A stretch of 64,000 nucleotides of DNA, taken from contig NZ_LGCN01000119.1 in the NCBI RefSeq assembly GCF_001279005.1, positions 203,806 through 267,805 on the forward strand, given 5' to 3'. The notes under the pieces are model-generated. The model did not search any database and had not been told where the DNA came from. It was given only the letters and a program-made list of their open reading frames with translations. Shown in pieces: positions 7,904 through 16,692 of this stretch (position 1 is the stretch's first letter; each line of letters begins with the position of its first letter). The stretch is from Streptomyces caelestis. GTDB lineage: Bacteria > Actinomycetota > Actinomycetes > Streptomycetales > Streptomycetaceae. The translations under genes and the position numbers were made by a program.

Positions 7904-10183
7904 ATGAGCGAGGCCAACCCCGTCAAGCGGGCAGCGAAGAAGATCACCGAGAAGCTGCAGGACGACGGATCGGCCCCGGCCGACGGCATTCCCGGACGGC
8001 CCGGCCCCCAGCCGCCGTCCGTGGCGGAGCCGACCGAGCCCCGTGAGCCGTTGCCGCCGAAGCCGGACCAGAGCGGCCCGGCCACCGTGTCGCCCACCGG
8101 CCAGCCCACCGGCGCCGACCAGGCCAGGGTGGCGCAGTCCGGGAGCTATCTGACCAACGCGCAGGGCACCCGGCTGTACGACACCGACCACTCGCTCAAG
8201 GCGGGTCCGCGCGGTCCCGTACTGCTCCAGGACCACCACCTGCGCGAGAAGATCATGCACTTCGACCACGAGCGCATCCCGGAGCGTGTGGTCCACGCCC
8301 GCGGCGCGGGCGCGCACGGGGTCTTCCAGAGCTACGGCACGGCGGCCTCCGTGACCAAGGCGGGGTTCCTCGCCCCGGACGTCGAGACGCCGGTGTTCGT
8401 GCGGTTCTCCACCGTGGTCGGCTCACGGGGGTCCGCCGACACCGTGCGCGACACCCGCGGTTTCGCCACGAAGTTCTACACCAGCGAGGGTGTCTTCGAC
8501 CTGGTCGGCAACAACATCCCGGTCTTCTTCATCCAGGACGCCATCAAGTTCCCCGACGTCATCCACGCCGCGAAGCCGCACCCGGACCGGGAGATCCCGC
8601 AGGCGCAGAGCGCGCACGACACCTTCTGGGACTTCGTCTCGCTGCACACCGAGGCGACCCACCACACCATCTTCTTCATGGGCGACCGCGGCATCCCGCG
8701 CTCCTACCGCATGATGGAGGGCTTCGGCGTCCACACCTTCCGGCTGGTGAACGCCGAGGGCGGCACGACCCTGGTGAAGTTCCACTGGAAGCCCAAGCTG
8801 GGCGTGCACTCCCTGGTGTGGGACGAGGCGCTGACGATCAACGGCGTCGACCCGGACTTCCACCGCCGGGACCTCGCCGACGCCATCGAGGCGGGCGCCC
8901 ATCCGCAGTGGGAGCTGGGCATCCAGACCTTCCCCGACACCCCGGAGCAGACCTTCGAGGGCATCGACCTGCTGGACCCGACGAACATCGTGCCCGAGGA
9001 GCTCGCCCCGGTGCAGCCGATCGGGCTGATGACCCTCAACCGGAACCCGTCCAACTTCTTCGCCGAGACGGAGCAGGTCGCCTTCCACGTCGGTCACCTC
9101 GTGCCCGGTATCGACGTCACCGACGACCCGCTGCTCGCGGGACGGCTGTTCTCGTACCTGGACACCCAGATCACGCGCCTGGGCGGCCCCAACTTCCCGC
9201 AGCTGCCGATCAACCGCCCCCACGCCCCGGTCAACGACATGCTGCGCGACGGCATGCACCAGACCGCCGTGCACCGGGGCGTGGCCCCCTACCGGCCCAA
9301 CTCCCTCGACGGCGGCTGCCCGTTCACCGCGGGCGCGGACATGAGCGCGTTCATCGAGACGCCGGTGACCGTCCCGGAGGGGCGGAAGGTGCGCGAGGCG
9401 CCGGAGTCGTTCGCGGACCACTTCAGCCAGCCCCGCCGGTTCTGGCTGAGCATGAGCCCGGTGGAGCGCGAGCACATCATCGGCGCGTATACCTTCGAGC
9501 TGGGCAAGTGCTACGAAGAGGCCATCAGGGTGCGGACCCTCCAGGTCCTGGCCAACATCGACCCCGAACTGTGCGCCGGCGTCGCCGAGGGCCTCGGTCT
9601 GCCCGCGCCCGAGCCCACCGTCCCGCTCGCCGACGTCGAACCGAGCCCGGCCCTCTCGCAGATCGGAGGGACCTGGCCGGTGGACGGCCGTGTCATCGGC
9701 ATCGTCGCCGGCCCGGACGGCGACCTCGAAGGCGTCCACGCGGTGCGCGACGCGGTGCTCGAGGCGGGCATGGTCCCGCTGGTCGTGGCGCCGGCCGGCG
9801 GCACGCTCGGCTCGGGCGACTCGGCCCTGACCGTCCAGCGCAGCTACGTCACCGCGCGCTCCGTCGAGTTCGACGCCGTACTGCTGGCCGGGGCGCCGGC
9901 CATGGGCGACGACCTGCCCGGCGCGCGCGACGGCAAGGGCGCGCCGTCCGCCGCGCAGCGGACGGCGACCGATCCGCGGATCGGGATGCTGCTGGCCGAG
10001 GCGTTCCGGCACGGCAAGGCGATCGGCGCGTGGGCGGGCGGCGAGGCGGCCCTGGAAGCGTCCGGCGTCCCCACCGACGCCCCCGGCGTCGTGGTCGGCG
10101 ACTCCGGCTCCGCCGTCCTCGGGCAGGTCCGCGAGCTGCTGGGCTCGCACCGCGTCTGGGAACGCTTCACGGCCCGGGCCTGA
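7904..10183 (+). CDS. katE: Large-subunit monofunctional catalase (HPII/KatE type)
   Basis: This 759-residue haem catalase belongs to the large-subunit clade and disproportionates hydrogen peroxide to water and oxygen in the cytoplasm. The N-terminal extension (1-80) is Pro-rich; the catalytic His131 lies in [10 protein letters not shown], the distal Asn region in [16 protein letters not shown], and the proximal Tyr in the [14 protein letters not shown] helix. Residues from about 600 to 759 form the flavodoxin/DJ-1-like domain ([17 protein letters not shown]...) found only in this clade. The ATG at 7904 is preceded by GCGGAGGAG with 9 bases spacing. It resembles CatB of S. coelicolor, needed in osmotic stress and differentiation; a sigma-B-like promoter is seen upstream. 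A GC-rich hairpin follows. Confidence 0.95.
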   Translation: MSEANPVKRAAKKITEKLQDDGSAPADGIPGRPGPQPPSVAEPTEPREPLPPKPDQSGPATVSPTGQPTGADQARVAQSGSYLTNAQGTRLYDTDHSLKAGPRGPVLLQDHHLREKIMHFDHERIPERVVHARGAGAHGVFQSYGTAASVTKAGFLAPDVETPVFVRFSTVVGSRGSADTVRDTRGFATKFYTSEGVFDLVGNNIPVFFIQDAIKFPDVIHAAKPHPDREIPQAQSAHDTFWDFVSLHTEATHHTIFFMGDRGIPRSYRMMEGFGVHTFRLVNAEGGTTLVKFHWKPKLGVHSLVWDEALTINGVDPDFHRRDLADAIEAGAHPQWELGIQTFPDTPEQTFEGIDLLDPTNIVPEELAPVQPIGLMTLNRNPSNFFAETEQVAFHVGHLVPGIDVTDDPLLAGRLFSYLDTQITRLGGPNFPQLPINRPHAPVNDMLRDGMHQTAVHRGVAPYRPNSLDGGCPFTAGADMSAFIETPVTVPEGRKVREAPESFADHFSQPRRFWLSMSPVEREHIIGAYTFELGKCYEEAIRVRTLQVLANIDPELCAGVAEGLGLPAPEPTVPLADVEPSPALSQIGGTWPVDGRVIGIVAGPDGDLEGVHAVRDAVLEAGMVPLVVAPAGGTLGSGDSALTVQRSYVTARSVEFDAVLLAGAPAMGDDLPGARDGKGAPSAAQRTATDPRIGMLLAEAFRHGKAIGAWAGGEAALEASGVPTDAPGVVVGDSGSAVLGQVRELLGSHRVWERFTARA

Positions 10184-10201
10184 CACCCCGGCCCCGGCCG
10201 C

Positions 10202-10244
10202 GCTCGGCCCCCGGCGACCGGCTCGCCCCGGCCGCCGGGGGAGC
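10202..10244 (+). terminator. Terminator after the catalase gene
   Basis: The inverted repeat pairs CCCCCGGC (10208-10215) with GCCGGGGG (10234-10241), extended by GCT/AGC outside a small bulge. It begins 18 bases after the catalase stop. There is no U-tract, as usual in Streptomyces. Confidence 0.5.
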
Positions 10245-10382
10245 GGACCGGCGCCGGTGGGTCCCCGGCGGCCGGGCCGGACCCTCGGCGCGCCGTCGGA
10301 GCCCGTGCGGCGGTGCGTGAGAGCGGCCGGCCGCACGAGCGGCCCCGATGGCACCAGGCGCTGCCGGCCGCCCTGCCCGTCC

Positions 10383-10518
10383 GTCCGCGCGGTCGTGGGG
10401 GTGGCCGGACGGTTGTCGGCGGGTGTGTGGTGATCGGTTCGGGCTGGTGGTGGTGAGTGCCTCCGCCCTGGGTGTCCGCGCGGTCGTGGGGGTGGCCGGA
10501 CGGTTGTCGGCGGGTGTG
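10383..10518. repeat. Two exact 45-bp direct repeats in an intergenic gap
   Basis: A 45-base unit rich in GGTCG/GGGTGGCC occurs at 10383-10427 and identically at 10474-10518, a period of 91 bases. The 46-base spacer differs from the unit. The copies lie in the 531-base gap between catalase and the radical SAM gene, which otherwise contains only a terminator and no supportable gene. A tandem duplication or a paired protein-binding array are the two simple readings. Confidence 0.8.
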
Positions 10519-10714
10519 CGGCGGCCGCCTCGGACCCGGTGGCGGCGAGGTGCGTGCCACCCGTCGCCCGTCCGGCCGCGGCGCCGGACGAGCCGCGGTC
10601 CGGTCGGCCGCGGTGTGCCGTCCCGTCACCGTACAGTGGGGGGACGGCCGGATTCCGACGGAACCGGCCGGCGGGCACCCGTACCGCCTCCCCGCCCGAG
10701 AAGCCGGTCAGGAC

Positions 10715-11896
10715 ATGCGCCACCACCCCTCCCCGCCCCACGGCCCGCAGGAGCCGCTCTTCGGCCTCGACGCGTTGCCGGCGCCGCCGGCGGCCGAGCC
10801 GGCGCCGTCCGCTCCCGCCTTCCGGGACTCCGCGCAGGCGCGCCGGCTTCTCGCGATCCGGGAGATCCACGCCGAACCGGCCGCCGCCGCCTCGCCCCGC
10901 GGGCGGCAGGTCCTCGCCCGGTTCCCCGGAGCCCGGCTGATCGAGACGGACTCCCACTGGCGCGTCCCCGAACTGCACGGCAACGAGGGCAGCGCCGACC
11001 GCTGGATGCGGATCAAGCGCGAGACCCTCGTCCTGGGCGTGAAGAAGACACTCACCACGCGCCCCAACGGCCGCTCCGCCGACTGGATCGCCCCCGGCCC
11101 GTCCAACGGCTGCGCCCTGTCCTGCGTGTACTGCTACGTGCCCCGCCGCAAGGGCTTCGCCAACCCGATCACCCTCTTCACCAACATCGACCGGATCATC
11201 GCCCACCTCGGCCGCCACGTCGCCGCCCAGGGCCCCAAGACGGAGCCCAACCAGTGCGACCCCGGGGCCTGGGTGTACGACATCGGGGAGAACGGCGACT
11301 GCTCCGTCGACGCCCTCGTCTGCGACAACACCGCCGACCTGGTGCGCGCCTTCCGCGACTGGCCCACCGCGAAGGCGTCCTTCGCGACCAAGTTCGTCAA
11401 CCCCGACCTGCTGGAGCTCGACCCGCGCGGCCGCACCCGCATCCGGTTCTCGGTGATGCCGGCCGACGACTCACGCCTGCTGGACCTGCGCACCAGCCCG
11501 GTCGACCGGCGGATCGCCGCCGCCGCGGACTTCCTCGACGCCGGGTACGAGGTGCACTTCAACCTCTCGCCCGTCGTCGTCCGCCCCGGCTGGCAGGACG
11601 CCTGGGCCGAACTGCTGCGGCACATGGACGACGTACTGCCGCCGCGCGTGAAGCGGCAGGCCCGCGCCGAGGTCATCATGCTCACCCACAACGCGGACCT
11701 GCACGAGGTCAACCTCCGCTGGCACCCGCGCGGCGAGGACGTGCTGTGGCAGCCCGCCGCGCAGGAGACCAAACGCTCCCAGAACGGCGCCCTCAACCTC
11801 CGCTACCGCGCCGACATCAAGCGCCGGGCCCTCGCCGACCTGCGGGAACTGGTCGCCCGGTGCGCGCCGTGGCTCGATATCCGCTACGCCTTCTGA
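10715..11896 (+). CDS. Radical SAM protein, spore photoproduct lyase family
   Basis: This 393-residue protein has a radical SAM cluster motif CALSCVYC (Cys133, Cys137, Cys140), the CxxxCxxC spacing that binds a 4Fe-4S cluster and S-adenosylmethionine. The surrounding text (WIAPGPSNGCALSCVYCYVP, FATKFVN, RFSVMP, FNLSPVVVR) matches the SplB-like family rather than other radical SAM groups. True SplB repairs the thymine dimer of UV-irradiated Bacillus spores; actinobacterial relatives lack a proven substrate, so DNA repair is only a suggestion. Residues 1-50 are Pro/Ala-rich and probably disordered. The ATG at 10715 is the start with family-like sequence after it; the ribosome site is weak. It is likely monocistronic. 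Confidence 0.8.
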   Translation: MRHHPSPPHGPQEPLFGLDALPAPPAAEPAPSAPAFRDSAQARRLLAIREIHAEPAAAASPRGRQVLARFPGARLIETDSHWRVPELHGNEGSADRWMRIKRETLVLGVKKTLTTRPNGRSADWIAPGPSNGCALSCVYCYVPRRKGFANPITLFTNIDRIIAHLGRHVAAQGPKTEPNQCDPGAWVYDIGENGDCSVDALVCDNTADLVRAFRDWPTAKASFATKFVNPDLLELDPRGRTRIRFSVMPADDSRLLDLRTSPVDRRIAAAADFLDAGYEVHFNLSPVVVRPGWQDAWAELLRHMDDVLPPRVKRQARAEVIMLTHNADLHEVNLRWHPRGEDVLWQPAAQETKRSQNGALNLRYRADIKRRALADLRELVARCAPWLDIRYAF

Positions 11897-11953
11897 CGGA
11901 GCGGCAGCAACCCGTTCCGGCTTCCTCCCAGGTCACCCCCCGGTAACGGAAAT

Positions 11954-11972
11954 TAAGGGTAGGCTAACCTTG
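11954..11972 (+). promoter_or_regulatory. Iron box (DmdR1/IdeR-type operator) before the siderophore importer
   Basis: TAAGGGTAGGCTAACCTTG matches the actinobacterial iron-box consensus TTAGGTTAGGCTCACCTAA at 14 of 19 positions, including the GTTAGGCT-like core and ACCT. It lies 4 bases before the GTG start of the first importer gene, so bound repressor would cover the -10 region (TAGGCT within the box) and the transcription start. Confidence 0.75.
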
Positions 11973-11976
11973 CCTC

Positions 11977-12831
11977 GTGATTCCTGCTGAAGAGGCGGCC
12001 CCGGGCCCGCGCGGCCATCAACTGTCGGCCACCGACGTGACCGTGGCGTACGACGGCGCCGACGTCGTGCACGACGCGGCGCTGACCCTGCGGCCCGGCG
12101 AAGTGACCGCCCTGGTGGGCCCGAACGGCAGCGGCAAGTCGACCCTGCTGCGCACCGTCGCCCGGCTGCAACGGCCGCGGAGCGCCACGCTCACGATCGA
12201 CGCCGGAACCGACGCACTGGCCCTCGGCCCCCGGGAGTTCTCCCGCCGCGTCGCCCTGCTGCTCCAGGGACGCCCCACCCCCAGCGGTCTCAGCGTGCGG
12301 GACGTCGTCGAGTTCGGCCGCTACCCGCACCGGGGACGGTGGGGCGGCGCGGACCCCGGCGGCCGCGCCGCCGTGGACCGCGCCCTCGCCCTCACCGGCG
12401 TCGCCGAACTCGCCGACCGCGGCGCCGAACACCTCTCCGGAGGACAGCTCCAGCGCGTGTGGCTGGCCGGCTGTCTCGCCCAGGAGACCGGCGTCCTCCT
12501 CCTCGACGAACCGACCACCTACCTCGACCTGCGCTACCAGGTCGAACTCCTCGACCTCATGCGCGACCTGGCCGACGAGCACGGCATCGCCGTCGGCGTC
12601 GTCCTGCACGACCTCGACCAGGCGGCGGCCGTCGCCGACCGGATCGTGCTCCTCGCGGCCGGACGCGTCGTCGCCGAGGGCCCGCCCGAGGACGTCCTCA
12701 CCCCGCAGCGCCTGACCGAGGTCTACGGCATCCGGATCGAGGTCGACACCGACCCCCTCACCGGCCGGCTGCGCACCCGCGCCCTCGGCCGTCACCACAC
12801 CCGAAGCGAAAGGCTCGGCACCACCTCATGA
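11977..12831 (+). CDS. Ferric-siderophore ABC transporter, ATP-binding protein
   Basis: This 284-residue cytoplasmic ATPase belongs to the FecE/FhuC group. Walker A is GPNGSGKST, the Q-loop region is LLLQGRPTPSGLSVRDVV, the signature is LSGGQLQR, Walker B is VLLLDEPTTYLD and the H-loop is VLHDLDQA. The GTG at 11977 has no ribosome site; the iron box and -10-like TAGGCT end just before it, so the mRNA is probably leaderless. Its stop overlaps the next gene's start (ATGA), showing tight coupling with the binding lipoprotein. Expression should rise when iron is scarce and the repressor leaves the box. Confidence 0.9.
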   Translation: MIPAEEAAPGPRGHQLSATDVTVAYDGADVVHDAALTLRPGEVTALVGPNGSGKSTLLRTVARLQRPRSATLTIDAGTDALALGPREFSRRVALLLQGRPTPSGLSVRDVVEFGRYPHRGRWGGADPGGRAAVDRALALTGVAELADRGAEHLSGGQLQRVWLAGCLAQETGVLLLDEPTTYLDLRYQVELLDLMRDLADEHGIAVGVVLHDLDQAAAVADRIVLLAAGRVVAEGPPEDVLTPQRLTEVYGIRIEVDTDPLTGRLRTRALGRHHTRSERLGTTS

Positions 12832-13811
12832 GACGCCTCCTGCTCACCGCGCCCCTGGCCACCGCCGCCGCTCTCCTGCTGGCGGCCTGCGGCACCACCG
12901 AACCCGCCGCCGACGACGCCGGCGCCAAGGAGTCCGCGCAGGCCATCACCCTCACCGATGCCACCGGCGCGAAGGTGGAACTCGACGGCCCCGCCGAGAA
13001 GGTCGTCGGCACCGAGTGGAACGTCGTCGAGCACTTGGTCTCCCTCGGCGTCGACCCGGTGGGCGTCGCCGACGTCAAGGGCTACACCACCTGGGACGCC
13101 GCCGTCCCGCTCAAGAACGAGCCCACGGACATCGGCACCCGCGGCGAGCCCAGCATGGACACCATCGCCTCGCTCGAGCCCGATCTGATCGTGGCCACCA
13201 CCGACCTGCAGCCCGACGCCGTCAAGCAGTTGCGCAAGGTCGCCCCGGTCCTGGAGGTGAAGTCCGCCGACGCCGCCGACCCGATCGGGCAGCTGCTGAA
13301 GAACGTCGACCTCATCGCCGAGGCCACCGGCACCACCGAGCGCGCGGCCACGCTGAAGAAGGACTTCGACGCCAAGCTCGCCGAGGGGAAGAAGGCCCTC
13401 GCCGACGCCGGTCTGGACGGCGCGGAGATCGCCTTCGCCGACGGCTACGTCGCCTCCAACCAGGTCTCCCTGCGCCCCTACACCTCCGGTTCGCTGATCG
13501 GCGCCGTCAACGAGCGGCTCGGACTGAGGAACGCCTGGAAGCAGAAGGGCGACGAGGCCTACGGCCTGGCCGCCACCGACGTCGAGGGGCTGACCGACCT
13601 GGGCAAGGTGAACTTCGCCTACATCGGCAACGACGGCGACGCCGCCAGCGACCCCTTCGGCAAGGAGCTCGCCGACAACTCGGTGTGGAAGTCCCTGCCG
13701 TTCGTGAAGTCCGGCGACGTCCACCGGCTGGACGACGGCATCTGGATGTTCGGCGGCACCGGCTCGATGGAGGCGTACGCCGACTCCCTCGTCGCCTCGC
13801 TGACGAAGTAG
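12828..13811 (+). CDS. Iron-siderophore-binding lipoprotein
   Basis: This 327-residue substrate-binding protein is of the FepB/FecB class. A lipoprotein signal runs to LLAACGTT, with Cys21 as the lipidated residue, so it is anchored on the outer face of the membrane. The mature part has the two-lobe pattern: TEWNVVEHLVSLGV, GEPSMDTIASLEPDLIV and, in the second lobe, IGAVNERLGL and SGDVHRLDDGIWMFGGTGS. It would capture a ferric siderophore and deliver it to the fused permease encoded 4 bases downstream. The ligand cannot be named from sequence. The start overlaps the ATPase stop by 4 bases. Confidence 0.9.
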   Translation: MRRLLLTAPLATAAALLLAACGTTEPAADDAGAKESAQAITLTDATGAKVELDGPAEKVVGTEWNVVEHLVSLGVDPVGVADVKGYTTWDAAVPLKNEPTDIGTRGEPSMDTIASLEPDLIVATTDLQPDAVKQLRKVAPVLEVKSADAADPIGQLLKNVDLIAEATGTTERAATLKKDFDAKLAEGKKALADAGLDGAEIAFADGYVASNQVSLRPYTSGSLIGAVNERLGLRNAWKQKGDEAYGLAATDVEGLTDLGKVNFAYIGNDGDAASDPFGKELADNSVWKSLPFVKSGDVHRLDDGIWMFGGTGSMEAYADSLVASLTK

Positions 13812-13815
13812 CGCG

Positions 13816-15882
13816 ATGGCCGTCACCGCCACCACTCCCACCGCCCGTCCGGCGACGGTGTCGTCCCGGGCGGGCGCGGCCGCGGTGACGAGCGCGCTCG
13901 TGCTCCTGGTCGCCGCCCTCGCCGTCGTCGACATCACCCAGGGCACCGCCGCGGTCGGCCCGGCCGAGGTCCTCAAGGCCCTCACCGGACGGGCCGACCC
14001 GGCCGACGCGTCCGTCGTCATCGCCTCACGGCTGCCCCGCATGACCGCCGGACTCCTCGTGGGCGCGGCCCTCGGCGCGGCCGGCGTCGCCCTGCAGGCC
14101 GTCAGCCGCAACGTCCTGGCCTCCCCGGACACCCTCGCCGTCAACGCGGGCTCCTACTTCGCCCTCGGCGTCGCCGCCGTCACCGGTGTGTCCCTGCCGC
14201 TGCTCGCCTCCTCGGGCATCGCCTTCGCCGGCGGACTCGCGGCGGCGGCCGTCGTCCTCGGACTGTCGGGGCTCGGCGCCGGCACCGTACGGCTGGTGCT
14301 CGCCGGCACCGCGCTCGCCCTCGGGCTCACCGCCGTCACCGAGGGGCTGCTCCTGCTGTTCCCGCGGCAGACCGAGGGCCTCTACCAGTGGAACCAGGGC
14401 AACATCGGCCAGAACGGCTTCGACGGCGTCCTTCAGATGCTGCCCGTCGCCGTCGTCGCACTCACCGGTCTGCTGCTCATCGCCCGCCGGGTCGACGCCC
14501 TCGCCCTCGGCGACGACGCGGCCCGCGGACTCGGCGTCCCGGTGCGGGCCACCCGCGTCACGGCCGTCGTCCTGGCGACCCTGCTCTCCGCGGCGGCCGT
14601 CACCCTGGCCGGCCCGATCGGCTTCGTCGGCCTGTGCGCCCCGGCCCTCGCCCGCCCGCTCGCCCGCCGGGCCCGTGGGCTGCGGCGGCTGCGGGCGGGC
14701 GTGCCGGTCGCGGGCCTCGTCGGCGCCGCGCTGGTGCTCGGGGCGGACGTGCTGCTGCGCGCGTTCGTCGACGCGGACACCGCCGTCGCGGTGCCCACCG
14801 GCGTGGTCACCAGCCTCGTCGGCGCGACGTTCCTGGTGGTGATGGCGGCCCGGCTCCGCGACACCGCCGGTGCCGCCGCGCCGGACAGGCTGCGCATCCG
14901 CAGCCGCGCCGTCTTCCTCACCACGCTCACCGTGCTGACGGTCGTCCTGGCCGGCGTCACCGTCGCCGCCGTCCTGCTGGGCGACAGCAAGCTGCTGCTG
15001 GGCGACGTGGCCAACTGGGCGCAGGGCAGGGCGGGCAGGACCGTCTCCTTCGTCCTGGACACCCGTGTGCCCCGGGTGTCCGCCGCGCTCCTCGCCGGAG
15101 CGGCGCTCGCACTGGCCGGCACCCTGGTGCAGGCCGTCACCCGCAACCCGCTGGCGGAACCCGCCGTCCTCGGCGTCTCCGGCGGCGGCGCGCTCGGCGC
15201 CGTGATCCTCGTGACGACGGTCCCCGTCGCCGGGGGCTGGGGCGTCGCCGGGGCGGCCTTCGCCGGATCCGCGGTCACCGCGGTCGTCGTGTTCGGCCTC
15301 GCCGCGCGCGGCGGCTACCGGCAGAACCGGCTGGTGCTCGTCGGCATCGGCGCCGCGACCGCCACGACGGCCCTGATCAGCCTGCTGATCGTGCTCACCG
15401 ATCCGTTCAACGCGACCAAGGCCCTCACCTGGCTGTCGGGCTCCACGTACGGCCGGACCCTGCCCGACGTCCTCCCCCTCGCCGTCGTCCTCGCGGTCGG
15501 CGTCGCGGTGGCCGGAGTGCGGCACCGGGAACTCGACCTGGTCTCCCTCGACGAGGACACCCCCCGGCTCCTCGGACTCGACCCGGCGCGCGGGAGACTG
15601 GGCTTCCTCGTCCTGAGCGTGCTGCTCAGTGCCACCGCCGTCGCCGCCGCGGGCACCATCGGCTTCGTCGGCCTGGTCGCCCCGCACGCGGCGCGCGCCC
15701 TCGTCGGACGGCGGCACACCCGCGTCCTGCCGGTCGCGCTGCTCCTCGGCGCCGTCCTGGTGTGCACGGCCGACCTGGTGGGCCGCACCGTGATCGCCCC
15801 CGCCCAACTGGGCGCCGGCCTGATGACGGCCGTGATCGGAACGCCGTACTTCCTGTACGTGCTGGTGCGCAGCCGCCGGTAG
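13816..15882 (+). CDS. Fused FecCD-type siderophore permease (two permease halves in one chain)
   Basis: This 688-residue integral membrane protein consists of two FecCD-family halves in tandem (about 1-345 and 355-688), each with the SRLPRMTAGLLVGAALGAAG / TRVPRVSAALLAGAALALAG opening, a TRNPLAEP or SRNVLASPD loop and a GPIGFVGL / GTIGFVGLVAPH segment that contacts the ATPase. The layout is that of FhuB, in which one chain replaces a dimer of two permeases, with about 20 membrane helices in all. It completes the importer encoded by the two preceding genes: one ATPase dimer, one lipoprotein and this channel. The second half retains the canonical APHAAR motif, while the first has APALAR. Confidence 0.92.
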   Translation: MAVTATTPTARPATVSSRAGAAAVTSALVLLVAALAVVDITQGTAAVGPAEVLKALTGRADPADASVVIASRLPRMTAGLLVGAALGAAGVALQAVSRNVLASPDTLAVNAGSYFALGVAAVTGVSLPLLASSGIAFAGGLAAAAVVLGLSGLGAGTVRLVLAGTALALGLTAVTEGLLLLFPRQTEGLYQWNQGNIGQNGFDGVLQMLPVAVVALTGLLLIARRVDALALGDDAARGLGVPVRATRVTAVVLATLLSAAAVTLAGPIGFVGLCAPALARPLARRARGLRRLRAGVPVAGLVGAALVLGADVLLRAFVDADTAVAVPTGVVTSLVGATFLVVMAARLRDTAGAAAPDRLRIRSRAVFLTTLTVLTVVLAGVTVAAVLLGDSKLLLGDVANWAQGRAGRTVSFVLDTRVPRVSAALLAGAALALAGTLVQAVTRNPLAEPAVLGVSGGGALGAVILVTTVPVAGGWGVAGAAFAGSAVTAVVVFGLAARGGYRQNRLVLVGIGAATATTALISLLIVLTDPFNATKALTWLSGSTYGRTLPDVLPLAVVLAVGVAVAGVRHRELDLVSLDEDTPRLLGLDPARGRLGFLVLSVLLSATAVAAAGTIGFVGLVAPHAARALVGRRHTRVLPVALLLGAVLVCTADLVGRTVIAPAQLGAGLMTAVIGTPYFLYVLVRSRR

Positions 15883-15899
15883 CCCGCGCGGGCGGACTG

Positions 15900-15939
15900 C
15901 CGGACGCCGTCGGCCCGTCGCGGGACCGGCGGCGTCCGG
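15900..15939 (+). terminator. Terminator of the siderophore importer operon
   Basis: There is a perfect 10-bp inverted repeat (15900-15909 with 15930-15939) around a 20-base loop, beginning 18 bases after the permease stop. Confidence 0.55.
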
Positions 15940-15960
15940 CCCGGTGCACGACGGGCTCGG

Positions 15961-16019
15961 CCGAAGACCTTGACGGCCTGGTGGCACCTCCACGCGGTGC
16001 CGGCGCGGGCGGTCTTCGG
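15961..16019. repeat. Nested 59-base hairpin-forming element
   Basis: The outer arms CCGAAGACC (15961-15969) and GGTCTTCGG (16011-16019) enclose inner arms GGCACC (15983-15988) and GGTGCC (15996-16001). This lies in the 420-base gap 15883-16302, which otherwise contains the operon terminator and no supportable gene. It may be a second terminator or a structured RNA. Confidence 0.45.
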
Positions 16020-16302
16020 GGAAGAGGCTGTCGAGCCGTGACGCGTGTGCGCTGAAGGCGCCCGCGGCCTTCGGCCCGGTCCGCGCTCCAGGAGGTGTGG
16101 CTCGACGCGCCGGTCCGCGTCCGGCCCGCGACGGACCTGGAGCCCGTCCGCGGGTGCGGCGTCGGCGGCCGTGGCGGTGCCGAGGACGCCGGGGCCGGGG
16201 CCGGGGCGGCGAGCGCGGTGGCGGGTCCTCGGTTCACCTCACGCGCACCCGACGGGCCGTCACCCCCCGGCCGCGCATCCGGACGATCGTGGCGGAACGT
16301 GC

Positions 16303-16659
16303 TCAGGCCCGCGCGGTACGGGGCGGCCGGTACGTCCATCCCCGGTCCGCGTCGGTGATCGGCCGCAGGACGCGGGCCGGGGTTCCGGCGACGACCGTCA
16401 TCGGCGGCACGTCGGCGGTCACCACACTGCCCGCGCCGCCGACCGAGCCCCGCCCGACGGTCACCCCGGGCAGGACCACCGCGCCGGCGGCGGCGAGCTC
16501 CTTGCCGCGCAGCCGCTCCTCCTCGAGGCGGTCGAGACCGGGCGCCGAGTCGGTGCACAGCTCGTGGGCCGCCATGCGGCGGTGTACCTCGCGCTCGGCG
16601 CCGTCGTCCTGTGCCACGGGTTCTCCACGGGTGTCGTGGAAACGGACCGGCCGCACCAC
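16303..16659 (-). pseudogene. Internally deleted maltose/galactoside O-acetyltransferase
   Basis: The frame opens with a segment like the N-terminus of maltose O-acetyltransferases ([29 protein letters not shown], normally about residues 5-35) and jumps at once to the C-terminal left-handed-helix hexapeptides ([20 protein letters not shown], then [20 protein letters not shown]). The middle of about 90-100 residues, including the catalytic His region, is missing although the frame is kept. The product would be about 90-118 residues against the usual 185-200 and cannot be an active acetyltransferase. The start is uncertain (16659, 16617 or 16575). Confidence 0.7.
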
Positions 16660-16692
16660 GGGGCGGTGGTGCGGCCGGGCGGGGCGGACCGG

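Noticed and set aside
8423..11218. A 931-codon minus-strand frame opposite catalase
   Set aside because: It crosses catalase and the radical SAM gene, has no domain or ribosome site, and codon bias favours the plus strand.
16095..16358. ORF after an AGGAGGTG sequence upstream of the acetyltransferase remnant
   Set aside because: The codon bias is poor, it overlaps the remnant on the other strand, and no motif is seen.
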